64,000 bases of DNA from Sporolactobacillus sp. STSJ-5 (GTDB lineage: Bacteria; Bacillota; Bacilli; Bacillales; Sporolactobacillaceae), in contig NZ_JANFOJ010000010.1 in assembly GCF_024385605.1 (NCBI RefSeq), positions 1-64,000 on the forward strand, read 5' to 3'. The position numbers were made by a program, and so were the translations under genes. This document shows, piece by piece, positions 25,601 through 40,600 of the stretch. Numbering within the stretch: the stretch's first letter is position 1; each line of letters starts with the position of its first letter. The notes under the pieces were generated by a model. It had not been told where the DNA came from, made no database searches, and worked only from the letters and a program-made list of their open reading frames with translations.

Positions 25601-28600
25601 GGAAGATTGTGTCGGCTGCAATCTCTGCTCGATTGTCTGTCCTGCGGAAGGCGCCATTACGATGATTGACAAGCCAAGTGAGGTTTCAATGACGTGGAAC
25701 GAACGTCAGCGGATGATCAGCATGTTTGGGGGGTAAGCCATGCACGAGCATCGGTCTTTTTTAGAAGAAAAAAGAAAAATAGACGAGTTGCTGCAGAGCA
25801 ATTTCCATATTGTGAAAGTGATTGAGAATCTCAGCGGCGCTTATGTAACTATGCAACGGTCAGACGATGCGGACGATGATCTGTCCGTAACGGTGCATCT
25901 GCTGTCAGCAGATGCACGGAGGTACATGACTAACGTGCTTTTTGCACAGAGATTGAAGCAATCCATGACCGGATCCTGAATCTCAGGCAGTACTCTTACT
26001 GAGGAGAAAAAGAACTCAAGCTGCCGGACTGTGGAGCGCTCATGGAATCAAGTTTGCAATAGCGGATGGAGGCTGAGTGCGTATGAAATTAATTGGAGTA
26101 GACATTGGCGGTACGTTTACTGATGTTATTTATACCGATACGGATACCGGCGTTTCACGTATTCATAAGACACCGACAACCACAAATGATCCATCGGTCG
26201 GCATGGTGAACGGAATTTCAGAACTATGCAGTCGCTATGGCATTGATCGGAGCAGTGTGGACCATGTTTTTCATGGGACAACGATTGCGACCAACGCAGC
26301 TTTGGAACATAAGGGAGCAAAAACGGCGTTGATTACGACAAAAGGCTATCGGGATATTTTGCAGATCGGGCGTCATCAGCGCCCGGAAAACTATTCGATC
26401 ACTCAGGAAATTCCGTGGCAGGATCGCACAATGGTGGAACGGCGTTACCGAAAGACCGTGTCTGAACGTGTCGGTGTTCTCGATGGCAAAGCGTATGAGA
26501 AGGTGCCGCTTGATGAAGAAGCGGTGGTGAAGATTCTTGATGAATTTAAGCAGGAAGGCGTTGAATCTGTTGTTGTCGGGTTTCTCTTTTCTTATCTTGA
26601 CTCAGCTCATGAGGAACGCGTAAAGGAAATCATCAGCGAAAAGTTTCCGGAATTCTATGTCACGACTTCAGCCGATGTCTCGCCGCAATTTCGCGAATTT
26701 GAACGGTTCGCGACGGCAAGTATGAATGGATTTGTCGGGCCGAAGATGAAGGGCTATATCCAAAGCCTTGAATCACGTTTAAATGATACGGGAATCTCTT
26801 GTGATTTGCTGATTATGACGTCTAATGGCGGCGTCGCTAATTCTGCTACCGTTTCACAAAAGCCGGTCATGACGCTGCTGTCAGGACCTGCAGCGGGAGT
26901 CCTTGGTGGACAATGGGCAGGGAAATTATCCCATCATGAGCGGTTAATTACCTTTGATGTCGGCGGAACCAGTGCAGATATCGGGATTGTGACTGAGCGA
27001 GGTTTTGCAGAATCGTCGGCAGGTGACACGGAAATTGCCGGCTATCCGGTTCAAGTTCCCATGATTGATATTTACACCATCGGCGCTGGCGGCGGAAGTA
27101 TTGCTTATGTTGATGCCGGTGGCGCATTCAAGGTCGGACCGCAAAGTGCAGGCTCATACCCTGGCCCTGCATGCTACGGACGCGGCGGTGAACTGCCAAC
27201 TGTGACCGACGCCACTTTGGTGCTTGGCAGATTGGATTCGGATCATTTCCTTGATGGTGAAATGGAAATCTATCCGGAAAAAGCGGTGCAGGCTGTTCAA
27301 AATCTAGCATCAGAGCTTGGCCTTGGTCTCTATGAAACAGCTGAAGGTATTTTAACAATCGTAAATAATAATATGGCAAATGCCATTCGTTCACGAACCA
27401 TCCAGAAAGGCTTTGATCCGCGCGGGTTCAGTTTAGCTGCATTAGGCGGCGGCGGACCGATGTGCTCGATTGAAGTGGCAAAAATTTTGGATATACCTGA
27501 AGTAATCATCCCGCCTTATCCTGGCATTACCTCGGCAACCGGGCTGCTGACAACCGATTTAAAATATGACGCGGTTCAGACTATTTTCATGGCAAGTGAT
27601 AAGGTTGACCTGAATTATTTGAATCAACGTTTTACGAGTCTCGAAGAAGAGATTACCGCTCAGTTGATTGAAGCCGGATTTGATTCGAATCATATATCAC
27701 TTTTACGCTTCTTTGACTGCCGCTATGTCGGGCAAGGCTATGAATTGCGGATTCCTGTAGAATCCGGCCCAATTGACAAGAGCAATGCGTCGGATATTTG
27801 GGATACCTTTCATACGGTACACAAACGCGAATACGGTCATTCATTTTTAAATGCTCCAATTGAAATAGTCAATATGCGCGTGACCGGTATTGGAGAAATG
27901 CCGAAAATCGGCGATCCGGATTTTGCCGCAGGCAGCCACTCGCTTGACGAAGCGCTGGTTAAAGTCGCCTCGGCATGGTTCCGTGCAGACGGCGAATTGA
28001 AAGCTTTCGATACGCCACATTATATGAAGAGCAAACTGCCGATTGGCGACGTAATTGCCGGGCCATGCATTATTCTTCAGAAAGATACTACATCGGTTAT
28101 TCCGCCGGATTGTACAGCAACGATGCGGTCTAACGGAAGCATCATTGTGAAAATAGGAGGCGAGGCGTAATGGTGGATACAAAGAAAGCGATTGATCCGA
28201 TTACTGCTCAAGTTCTAAGCGGAGCACTCAAGAACATTGCAATTGAAATGGGACATAAGCTTGCCCGAATGTCCTATTCCAGCATTATCCGTGAATCCAA
28301 TGATTTCGGCTGTGCGTTGCTTGACGAAAACGGTCAGCAGTTGTGCGAATCCGTAAACAGTACGCCGCTGCAATCCGGACCGATTCCCGGGTATCTTCAA
28401 GGAATCCGTGAAATCATGGCGGAGCGAGGCTATGATTTCAAACCTGGTGATGTTATTTTGCACAATTCATCATTTTATGGTGCGACGCATCAGCCGGATT
28501 GCGGTTTCTTTGTGCCCGTCTACTACAAAGATGAGTTGATTGGGTTCTCTTGTTCCACAGCACACCAGCTGGACTTGGGCGCATTGTCTCCCGGATCGAT

Positions 28601-31600
28601 CGGTATTATTGATGCGGTCGATTGCTTTGCCGAGGGTCTTCAATTTAAGGCAATAAAGGTGTACGAAGAAGGCAAGCCCGTTGATATGGTTTGGCGCATG
28701 ATTCGCGACAATGTACGTGCTACAGATATGGTGGTCGGCGATATGGAAGCACAGATTGCGACCTGTCGAATCGGTGCTCAACGCTATCTCGAATTGGTTG
28801 AAAAATTTGGTTTGGAGACAGTTCGTGCTGCACGTGACTACATGATTGATTATTCCGAACGCGTCCTGCGTCATGAAATAGCAAAAATTCCTGACGGTAC
28901 CTATCACTCTGTTGGTTATATTGATGGTTATTTGGATAGCGAAGATCCGAAACGTAAGGATTTGAAATTCGATGTAAATCTTACGGTTAAAGGCGACGAT
29001 ATGATTGTTGATCTGACCGGTACCTCTGATCAGGTAGATGACCGACCGATCAATATGCCTTTCCCTGGAACAACGGACATGGCGGTTTACCTGACGATTC
29101 GAACGATTTTACTTGATTCAAAGAAATTCGGCTACATTCCGCAAAATGCCGGCTTAATTAAGCCGATTAAAATTATTGCGCCTGAAGGAACCCTCGTTAA
29201 TCCAACGTACCCGGCGCCGACGATTTCCCGATTTTGTCCGGGCAACGCACTGGCAGATACGATTATGCATGCGCTTGGCCAAGCGGTACCGGATCAAATA
29301 TGTGCTGGGATCGGAAACTTGTACATGGTCGCTTACAGCGGCATGATTGATAAAAAATATTGGGTATATATGGATATTATGGCGGGGAGCTCCGGAGGCC
29401 GATACGGAAAAGACGGCATGGACGCCATCGATGTTCTGTATGCCAACACGCGGAACAATCCAATCGAAGATATTGAATCGCATCAACCATTGAGTGTTAC
29501 GCGATATGAATTTCCGGATGATGCTGCGGCATCAGGAAAATACCGCGGCGGAGTTGGTCCGATTCGTGATATTGAGTTTACGGATGATGGCGGTTTTTCC
29601 GTCGAAGGCGAAGGACAAAAGTACGCACCTTGGGGCTTTAACGGCGGCTATGACGGAACACCGAGTAAGTTGATTTTCAAAAATAATAAAGGAGACGAAA
29701 CGTCGCTTCCGTCTAAAGTGCCATACAAGAAAACACATCCTGGTGAAACGTTGGAAATTGTCGGTCCATGCGGAGGCGGTTACGGTGATCCCTTCGAACG
29801 AGATCCAAAGAAAGTTCTCGCAGACGTGCTTGATGACTATATCTCACTGGAACGCGCAAAAGCCGAGTTCGGAGTGGTCATTGAAGGTCATGAAATTCTT
29901 TGGGATGAAACCGAGCTTCTGCGCAGCACGCATGGCTGAGTCTTAAAGTTTCGAATCAAAAAAGGACCTTTGGCAGTATGATCAGTTAGTAGATCATATT
30001 GGACTGAAGGTCTTTTTGCTGTAAACAAATAAGTTGTGAATCCTATTAGCTTCGCACAAGTTCGTTATTATTTTATGTGAATTCACGACAGTGCCCATCA
30101 AATATTTCTGTCTTTTATTTTAAGACAGGCGTAATCCCAGGTAAAAGATAAACAATTAATCAACCATCACATGTTGATCGTATAAATGAACAAGATTTTT
30201 AGGATTGAGCAATTCCGCTGCGGTTGCAGGAGCAAGCGGCATTTCGCGGACAATATTTTTAATGGGCATTCCGGTTTGGATTGATTGGTTCACTAGCTCA
30301 CATGTTTTGTTGTATCCAATAAAAGGAACAAGTGCGGTTGCTAAAACAGAACAGTTTTCCGCTTGACTCAGGCACTTTGCTTCATTCGCTTGAATGCCGT
30401 CGATGCAGTTGACTCGGAATGTGTGCAGCGTTTTTTGCAGCAAATGTGTCGAAACAATCAGATTGCGAACAATAATCGGTTCAAATGCATTGAGCTCCAG
30501 CTGACCGGCTTCGGATGCCATGGTAATGGTTGTGTCGTAACCGATGACTTGGAATGCCACTTGATTGACGAGTTCAGGAATGACCGGATTCACTTTGCCA
30601 GGCATGATGGATGAACCGGCTTGTTTTTTCGGCAGACTCAGTTCATTGAATCCGAACTGGGGACCGCTCGAAAGCAGACGCAGGTCATTCGCCATTTTTG
30701 ACAGGGTTATGGAGAGCAGTTTATAGCTATGAGAGAGCTGGACGAATGCGTCGACATTTTGAGTCGCATCGATCAGATTATCTGCTTGACGCAAGTCTTC
30801 ATCTAAAAGCTGACTCAACTTAGGAACAATGTGTTCGACATAATAAGCGGTGGCATTGACGGAAGTGCCGATTGCTGTGCCGCCAAGGTTCAACGCTTTT
30901 AAAGCTTCTCGGCTACGTGTGAATTCCGATAAATGGCGTCCAATAGCTGCGGCAAACGCCTTAAATGTGCTGCCAACCGTGGTCGGCAGGGCATCTTGCA
31001 ATTGTGTCCGCCCAAGTTTTATAACCTGTTCTAAAGCATCCGCTTTGCGGAGCAGGCTGCTCAGCAGATCCTCAATTTCCAAAGAAAGCAGACGGGTCAG
31101 TTGCAGAAGTGCCAGCTTGCTTGCGGATGGGAACACATCATTTGTCGACTGGGATTTATTCACATCATCGTTCGGATGGACGAGGCAGTAATCTCCCTTA
31201 CGTCCGCCCAACCATTCAATCGCCCGATTAGCGATGACTTCATTTGCATTCATATTAATGGACGTTCCCGCACTTCCTTGAATCGGCGGGACAATAAAAT
31301 GAGCGTCAAATTGCCGATCCAAAATTTCATCGCAAGCACGTGTGATCGCATCTTTCTTTTCCTTGGTTAGTTTCCCATCTTCATAATTAACGAATGCAGC
31401 CGCCTTTTTGATTTGTGCCAGTCCATTGATTAGTTCGACATCAAGCTTTTCTGATGTTACATCAAAATTTTCCCTTGCCCGCAGTGAGTGAATCCCATAA
31501 TAGGCGAATTCAGGGACCTGCTTCGTACCGAGCGAATCTTTTTCGTTTCTCACGAACTCATTCCTCCAATTCATGTCATCCTGCACGTTAAAAATAATTG

Positions 31601-34600
31601 AAAAGGAACAAGATTACTATACCTGCGCGTGAACTTCTTGAATAAAAAAATTCATGAACAATAAATTTAACGAAATAAATTTTAGTGTCAAATAAATTAA
31701 CAAAATAACGAGCATATGTCATAAAATCTGACTATGATTTTTGCTTTCTTTTTGATTCGCTAATATAATGAATTCGGATAAGGTGATAAGAAGGAGCTGA
31801 GACTGCCTCAATGGATGCGATTGATCGCAAAATACTGAACCGGCTGCAGCAGAATGCACGCGTGTCGATTAAGGCGTTGGCGGATGAATGTTACATCTCG
31901 TCGCCGACCATATCGGCGCGTATTCATCAGATGGAGAAACAAGGAATCATTAAAAATTATTATACGTTAATTGATTACAAAAAAATGGGCTATCACATCA
32001 AGGCATATGTTAACTTGAAGGTTGAGCCAAGCGATAAACACGAATTCTATAAATATATCGAGAAAATTCCTAATGTACTTGAATGCGATTGTGTTTCCGG
32101 TGAATTTGCGATGCTGATCAAAGTTATTTTCGAGAGCACGGAACTGCTTGATTCGTTTATTAATGAACTGCAGCGGTTTGGCAAAACGAATACACAGATT
32201 GTGTTTTCAACACCTGTAATTGTCCGCGGAATTGAACTCGATTCTTTCGAACGCCGTGAATTTCCACATAAACAAAATTGAGTTAAGATAGTAGTAAGTT
32301 TATGAGTTACTTGCAACTTAATTTGTGAATAAAGGGATGGCATAATGCAGAATAATTCACACGCGGCCTGTACAACAGTACTGGTCGGCAAGGGCGCGAC
32401 ACTCGATGGGTCAACGATGATTGCACGGAATGGAGACAGCTATGAAGTGCTCGTTCCGAAAAAGTTCACGGTGCATCCGCATCAAGTGCTCGAAAAAGAG
32501 GAGACCTATGTGTCGCCGAGCAACCGCTTCACAATCACCTTGCCAAAGGAACGCTATCGTTATACGGCGATTCCCGATCGAGAGGAACGTTATGTTACGT
32601 TTGAAGATGCGGGGATTAATGAGAGAAATGTCGGCATGAGTGCGACGGAAAGCATTTACGGTAATCCGCGTGTGCTGGGCTATGATCCGCTCGTTGAAAA
32701 TGGAATTGCCGAGGATTGTATGGTCACGGTTGTGCTGCCGTATATCAATTCGGCGCGTGAAGGTGTGCAAAGACTCGGGGCGATTGTTGAAAAATATGGT
32801 GCTGCCGAGTCCAATGGCGTCTTGTTCTCAGACAAGGACGAAGTCTGGTATATGGAAATTGCAACCGGTCATCAATGGGTTGCTCAACGCATTCCAGATG
32901 ATTCCTATGCGGTGGTTGCCAATCAGACGGCAATTCAAGAAATTGATCCCTATGATAAGGACAATTTCCTTCTGGCGACCCATTTGATTGATTTTATTGA
33001 AAAGCATCATCTGAATAACGGCTTTGACACGATCAACTTCCGGAGTATTTTCGGACGGCAAAATGTATTTGACCGTCATTACAATACGCCGCGCGTCTGG
33101 TATGGTCAAAAATATTTGAATCCGGAAATCGAACAGGATCCGATGTCGAATGATCTGCCATTCCTGTGCAAGGCAAGCAGAAAAATCGGTGTTGATGACA
33201 TTGCCTATATTCTAGATTCGCACTATCAGGAAACGCCTTTCGATCCATTGGGCAGCGGAAGCGAGGCAGAGCGGACCACTTTCCGCGCGATTTCATTAAA
33301 TCGAACTCAAGACTCGCATATCTTGCAAATCCGTCCTGATGTTCCGGATGCATTCGCGGGCATTCAATGGGTGTCGCTTGCCGGCACATTCAGTCCTTAT
33401 GTGCCTTTTTATACGAACATTACATCAGTGCCGGAATCATACGAAGTTACGCCGATGAAGCTGTCTCTTGATTCGGCATACTGGCTGTATAAAACGATTC
33501 CGGTCATCGTTGAACCGCATTACAACGCCTTTCTCAAACAGGTGCTTGATTATAAAGAACATCTGTACAGTAAATTTCTTGGGAAGATCGCTGAGACCGA
33601 CGAAGCAGCAAAAAATACGAGTCAAGACAATGTGGTAGATGTTCTGAACGAGGCAAGCAGCGAAACTGCCGAGCTCGCGTTAAGCGAGACGCGCGCGCTC
33701 TTGCAAGACTTGACGACGCAATCCATGAGTATGTCGAAACTGACGTTTAATATGGATAAGAATTTGTGAAATTTGAACAAATAAGACGTATAAAAGAGTG
33801 GCTACTTTTTCCTTAGTGGCTGCTCTTTTTACACCACTCGATTTAGAGTATTATTGTATTTAGAAATAGTTACAGACAAGCTGAGATACAGATGAGTGGA
33901 GGAATCAAAATGAAAATTACAGTGATTGGTGCAGGAGCAATGGGACTCAGATATGGAGTGCTTCTGCAAGAAGCAGGTAACGACGTCGATTTTGTTGAAC
34001 CGTGGAAACCGAGCTATCGGGCGATTCGCGAACAAGGCGGCGTCTATGTTTCTCGCGACCATCAGAATCAGCATTTGGTACCGGTTGATGTTTTCCTGCC
34101 TGCTGAATACGCGCAGACTCCGGATCTGGTGATTTTATTTACAAAACAGATGCAGTCCGAAGAAGCGATGCAGGCTTGCCAGCATTTTATTGGCGAGCAC
34201 ACCTATGTTTTGACGAATCAAAACGGGATCGGTTCGGTGGATGAGATTCGCAAGTATGTGCCTGATGAACGCATTATTGCAGGGATTGCGTTAATCGCGA
34301 CTGTTCTTGACGCACCGGGAAAAGTAGATTTCATGGGTGCAAAGGGTGCGGCACACACGCAGCTGGTGAATGTCACGGAAAATCCGGATGCATTCACACA
34401 TGAGGTCGTCCGAGAATTTGAAAAAGCGGGCATGAATCCGACGCTTCAAACTAACTACATGGGAACGCTGTGGTCTAAACTGCTCATGAATTCGGTCATC
34501 AACACGTTGTGCACATTGATGGATATCACGATGGGCGAGTATGTGGCTTATTCCGGGGCGGATGAGTTGTCCCGACGCTTGATTGATGAAGGGTATGCTG

Positions 34601-37600
34601 CGGGCGTTGCGGATGGTGTCAAATTTATGCAAAGCCGTGAAGAGATGCTGCAGATTATCGATCATGAAAGCTCACAGGTCAATCCGCTTCACCACCCATC
34701 GATGTATCAGGATATGGTTAATAGCCGTCCGACTGAAGTTGATTATATAAACGGTTATATTGTGAAAACTGCAAAGAAACATGGCATGGAAGCGAAAAGT
34801 CATGAAATGCTCGTGGATTTGCTTCATTTGGCGGAGAGCGCGAAACAGCTGAAAACGACCGGCACTTTGGGATGACGGTCGGTGTAAAAATTATTCGATT
34901 TAACAAAAGGTGTGAAAGAACGATTGAGAAACGAGGGTGTCCACTTGGGCAGTCTCGTTTTTATTGCGTTTTTTTTCTTTTCATGAAAAAAGATTGAATT
35001 ATGGACAGATTTATATATAATTAATCATATTAACTTAATATGATTAATATTTCTTACACCATAAATAAAGTATAAAGATTCAAGGAAAATAGTGTAAGTG
35101 CAACTAAGGCTCAGCCTGCTCCAAAGGTTTGGCCTCGCCAAGTTTTCTTTATCAAGAGCGGCGGAGGGACTGGCCCGATGAACCCCGACAACCAGCAATA
35201 AGTATGGTGTCAAATCCTGCAGATCTATTCTGAGAGATAAGGAAGAAACTTTTGCTTATAATCCGCATAGTCGAAGTCGCTTTCTATTTTCAGAAGGCGG
35301 CTTTTTAAATGACAAAATGGGTAATGACAAGTATTTTAGAAAGGTGCGCAAAGGATGAAAATTACAGATGTAAAAACGATCTTAGCAAATCGCTATCTTT
35401 TTGTGAAAATTTATACGGATGAGGGACTCGTTGGTTTAGGAGAATCAGGGACTTGGGGTTTTTTGGATGCTTCTAAAGGGGCGATTGACGCTTTTAAGAC
35501 GTATCTGATTGGACAAGATCCATTAAGAATTGAGCACCACTGGCAGTATATGTATCGCTGTTGGCACTTTAAAGGATCGGCGATTATGGGCGCAATCAGC
35601 GCGATCGACATTGCTTTGTGGGATATTGCCGGAAAGTATTATGGAACGCCGATATACAATTTGATTGGCGGGAAATGCCGTGATAAGGTCCGTGTTTACG
35701 GCCATGTTGGTGGATCAACAACTGAGGAAGTCATTGCCAATCTAAAGCAAGCGAAAAGTCAGGGCTATAACGCAATTGGTCATCTTTCTCCTTTCCTGGA
35801 TGAATCAAGAGATGTGCCTTATTACACCACTCATGCCAAGGAGATCGGCGAAGCCGTTGAGCGTGTGGCTGCTTACAGAGATGCTGTCGGCAATGATGTG
35901 GACTTGCTGATTGAACTACACACTCGGTTGAAGCCGGCAGATGCGATTGCGTTTGCCAAGGGAATTGAACACTCCTATCCCTATTTCATCGAAGATCCTG
36001 TAGGTCCGGATAATCTTGACTCGATGGAATTGGTAGCAGCCAAAACATTTGTACCGATTGCAACGGGTGAACGATTAATCAGCCCGCAAGAATTTGCAAT
36101 GCTGATTAAGAAAAATGCTGTCCAGTACATTCGACCAGATGTGTGCATGTGCGGAGGCATAACGGGTACAAAGAAGATCGCTGCAATTGCGGAAGCAAAT
36201 GATGTGCTGGTTGTTCCGCACAATCCACTGAGCCCGGTATCAACCGCAGCCTGTCTGCAGATCGCGGTTAGTATACCAAACTTCGCGATCCTTGAGTATC
36301 CTGGTGACGATCAGCCCGCGCTTTCGGAAAAATACGGGTCGACAAATGTTGAGAAGGGTGTTCGGAAGAAGGATGTTGTCACGACAACCTTTAAATGTGA
36401 GCAAGGCTTTATGGAAATTCCTCGGTTGCCGGGAATTGGGACCGAATTGGTTGATGATATTGAAACAAAATTTCCTTATGTGCGACGGCCGATAAAAACC
36501 AGGCTTCATATTGATGGATCAGTTGTGGACCAATAAGAGTGAAAAAAATAGCCTTTTCTGATTCATAGAAAAGGCAGTTGTGTTATTAAAAATGGGAAAA
36601 AGAGATTGTGAGAAATGAATGATTCTCACCGTCTCTTTTTCTATGTGAATTTTAAGCTATAAATGAGGCGAGATGTTGAGTCACTGTTTTGCACACACAC
36701 CGGCGCGTAAAACTTATCTTGATCTTTCATACGGTAACCAAGTAAAATGAACTCATTGAAACCATGGACAGCAGAGAGAGGGAACAGATTGTGCGTATTT
36801 TTTTCGATGTGATTTTGCCGGTGTTTTTAATTTTTCTCAGCGGGTTTATTCTACAGAAAATTTTCAAACTAGATATTAAGCCGATCTCGACGCTCGCCGT
36901 CTATCTGCTGCTCCCGTTTCTTGTTTTTGATATCTTTTATACAACACCTATGAATCTTAGTTTCTTCTATATTGCAGCAACCGCTCTGATGATTATGCTG
37001 CTGTTAATTGTTGTCGGTATCATTGCAGGACATGTCCTCCACTACAGTAAAAGTGAAACGAACGCGTTTTTACTCTCTACCATTTTTGCAAACAGCGGAA
37101 ACTACGGTGTGCCGATTATTTTATTTGCCTTTGGGAAACAAGGTGTGGTGTACGCGATGCCTCTGATGATTTTCCATGCAATTCTGATGGGCTTTGTCGG
37201 CATCTATATTGCCGCAAATGGAAAAGGCAGCGCAAAAATGGCACTTTACACTGTCCTCAAGCAGCCGATGAATTACGTTATTCTTCCTGCTTTACTTCTT
37301 CAAACGTTTCACATTCAGATTCCGGCAAATTTTATGCAAAGCATCGAACTCGTAAGCAGCACATCGATCCCGATTATTATGATTATTCTCGGTATGCAGC
37401 TGGCCAATGTGTCGGTGCAAAATATGAATTGGGGCCGTATTGGTCTTGCTTCCTTCATTCGGCTTGTCATATCTCCGGTGATCGCGTTCCTCGTCTGCCT
37501 TCTGTTCCCCATGGATCCACTGCTTCGGAACGTGATTATTGTCATGGCCGCGATGCCGAGTGCAGCGAACACAACGTTATACGCGATTCAATTCAACGCA

Positions 37601-40600
37601 CAGCCTCAATTTGTTTCCAGCTGTACGCTCATTACAACCGTAATCAGCGCTCTATCGCTCGATTTGCTGCTGGGATGGTTTTGAACAGCTGCATCAGCTG
37701 AAATTCAAAAATTTATTTTGTATTTTCCGACCTTATTTTGTAGGAAGGCTGACAAATTTTATTCGTTTCGTCTTTGTTTATGACAACTTGAATGATTTTC
37801 TGATAAGCTGTATTGAAAAGAATGGTAAGGATATCTCGGACATTCTTGTTCAGTTTGCGGGCAATTTCACCGGAATGCAGCGGTCTTTGCTCCTGTTTGA
37901 GCAAGGTAACGATATCTGAAACTAGTTCGTTCGACGGTTGTAATTGACGCATCAAAGTCAGCTCCTTTGCGATATACGATCTCTACCCTCTAGTATTCAT
38001 AAAATGAGTAAAAAAATCGTGATGAAAAAGTCATGATCTAAGTCGCTTTTGTGTTGTTTTTCTGTGAAATCAGAATAATGGTCATAGGTCCTTGAGCTTA
38101 ATAATCGGAACTGAAGACCATTTGAGTTGGGAAACCGTGGCGCAGAACATAATAAATGTCGGCACGAAAATCTATGAATAGAGGTCTTTTATGATGCTTA
38201 GAGCAGTCCTTTTTGATTTTGACGGAACCTTAGCAGATTCTAAAGAAGCATTTCTTTCAGCGTACAACCAATTAGCCGGTCGGCATCACTTCCAAAAAAT
38301 GACGTTGGCGAGTTTCGATTCATTAAAGTCACGCTCAATGAAGGAACGCTGTGCGGCGCTCGGCATTTCGTTTTATAAAATCCCTTTTCTTGTCGGAGAG
38401 TTATCCAAGCTGTATCAAAATTCACTTAAGAGCATCCCATTGATGGAAGGTGTGCGGGAGATGCTGCAGGAATTGAGCGATACCGGGTATACTTTAGCGA
38501 TTTTATCTTCAAATGAAGAAAAAAACATCCGCTCATTTCTGAATATGCATGGACTGGACTGCTTTTCAACAGTGATGTGTTCGAAGAAGCTGTTTGCGAA
38601 GGATCGGCTGATGCACCGCTATTTACGGCGCAGCCAATTGACGGCTGATCAGGTCGTTTACATCGGTGATGAGGAACGTGACATTTTGGCGAGCAGAAAG
38701 TGCGGTATTCGTGTTATGTGGGCAGCCTGGGGGTTTGACGGAATCGAAAATGTCCGAAGGGCAGGACCGGATTTTATTGCCGATCGTCCGGCTGATGTGC
38801 TGCGCATTGTCCGTGAACTGTCATGAACCCTTAATGGAGTAGATAAAATACATTGCGATTAACTTAAGAAAATGGTTATCGCCAATCGAAATACACTTGA
38901 TTTGTGCATCTGCACAATTTTTTTCGTTTTTGTGCTGCTTGTTTTCCGTTTCCTGTGCTTTATAGTGAAATTTAAAGGATCAGTCACTAGGGAGAGGCGG
39001 GTTATTATGGAAAAAGTGAACGTTGCACAAATCAAGCAGGACGATCAAAAATACGTGCTGCATTCATGGTCAAAGCAGAAGAATGTTCATCCAAAGGTGA
39101 TTCAAAAAGGCGAAGGCATTTTCTTTTGGGATGAAGAGGGAAAGAAGTATTATGATATGTGTTCCCAGCTAGTGTATTTGAATGTCGGGCACAGTCACCC
39201 GAAGTTGATGGATGAATTTAAGCATATCGGCGAGATTCCGCTTGCATCTCCTGGGTTTGCGACGGCATCGAAAGCAGAGCTTGCAAAGAAAATCATCGAA
39301 GCTGCACCAAGCAGCATGGCGAAAGTCTTTTTCGCAAACGGCGGTGCGGACTCAAATGATCATGCGGTAAAAATTGCGCGAATGGTTACCGGGCGTTATA
39401 AAATTTTTTCGCGTTATCGTTCTTATCATGGCGCAACATTCGGTGCAGGCAATCTTTCCGGGGAGGGGCGCCGGTTTGCTGTTGAGCCAGGGCTTCCGGG
39501 CTTCATTAAGTTTGATACCCCCTATTTATATCGTGAGTTTCTCCATTTCGAGAGTGAAGAAGCGGTCTCCGACTATTATCTGGATCGGTTGAACAGTCAG
39601 ATTCTGTATGAGGGACCGGAGCAGATCGCTGCGATTTTCATGGAACCGATCCCCGGAAGCAATGGTGTGCTTGTGCCTCCAAAAGGGTATCTGGAAGGTA
39701 TCCGAGAGCTGTGCGACCAATATGGCATTTTGATGATCTGTGACGAAGTGATGTCCGGGTTCGGTCGCACGGGAAAAATGTTCGCGGTTGATCATTTTGA
39801 TTTCGAGCCGGATATGATGACGTTTGCGAAAGGTGTCACATGCGGTTACAGTCCGCTTGGCGGCGTGATCGTCAATCAAAAAATAGCCGACTATTTTGAC
39901 GATCATGTGCTGATGACAGGTCTGACGTATAGTGGACACACGGTATCGACTCAGATCGGCTGCCGAACGATGGATATTTACAAAGAAGAGCATGTGATCG
40001 AGCACAGCGCGGCGATGGGCAACATTCTTGCGGCTCGTCTTGAGAAGCTGCGCCGTTTTGATTCGGTCGGCGATGTGCGCTATATCGGACTCTTTGCGGC
40101 GGTTGAGCTTGTTAAAGACAAAAAAACAAAGGAACCTTTGATCGCATACGGCATGGATTATGGGAAAGATAAGGTCGGCCTGATGTCCACATTCATCAGC
40201 ATGTTGAGTGAATATGGATTTTACACCTATTCTCATGAGTCAAGCGTCATCATTGCACCTCCGCTTATTATTAGTGAAGAAGAACTTAATGAAGCAATGA
40301 ATCTGTTTGAAGATGTGTTACGGCATTTTGAAGACCATGTCCTATTTGTTGATCAAACGGTTGGATTGAAATGAAAAGAAGGTGACATATGTGGAGAATT
40401 TTTATTATAAACAACCGGTACCCATTGACTTCGGCTTCGGAAAACTCAGCCGGATGCCGGAAATTCTGGCTCAAATGAATCTGGATCGCGGCTTGTTAAT
40501 CAGCGCGCCGTCGATGGTACGCGCTGGAATCGCACAGCGTGTCATGGAGCAATCGGGCGGACGCATTATTGGTGTTTTCTCAGATATTCAACCGAACCCG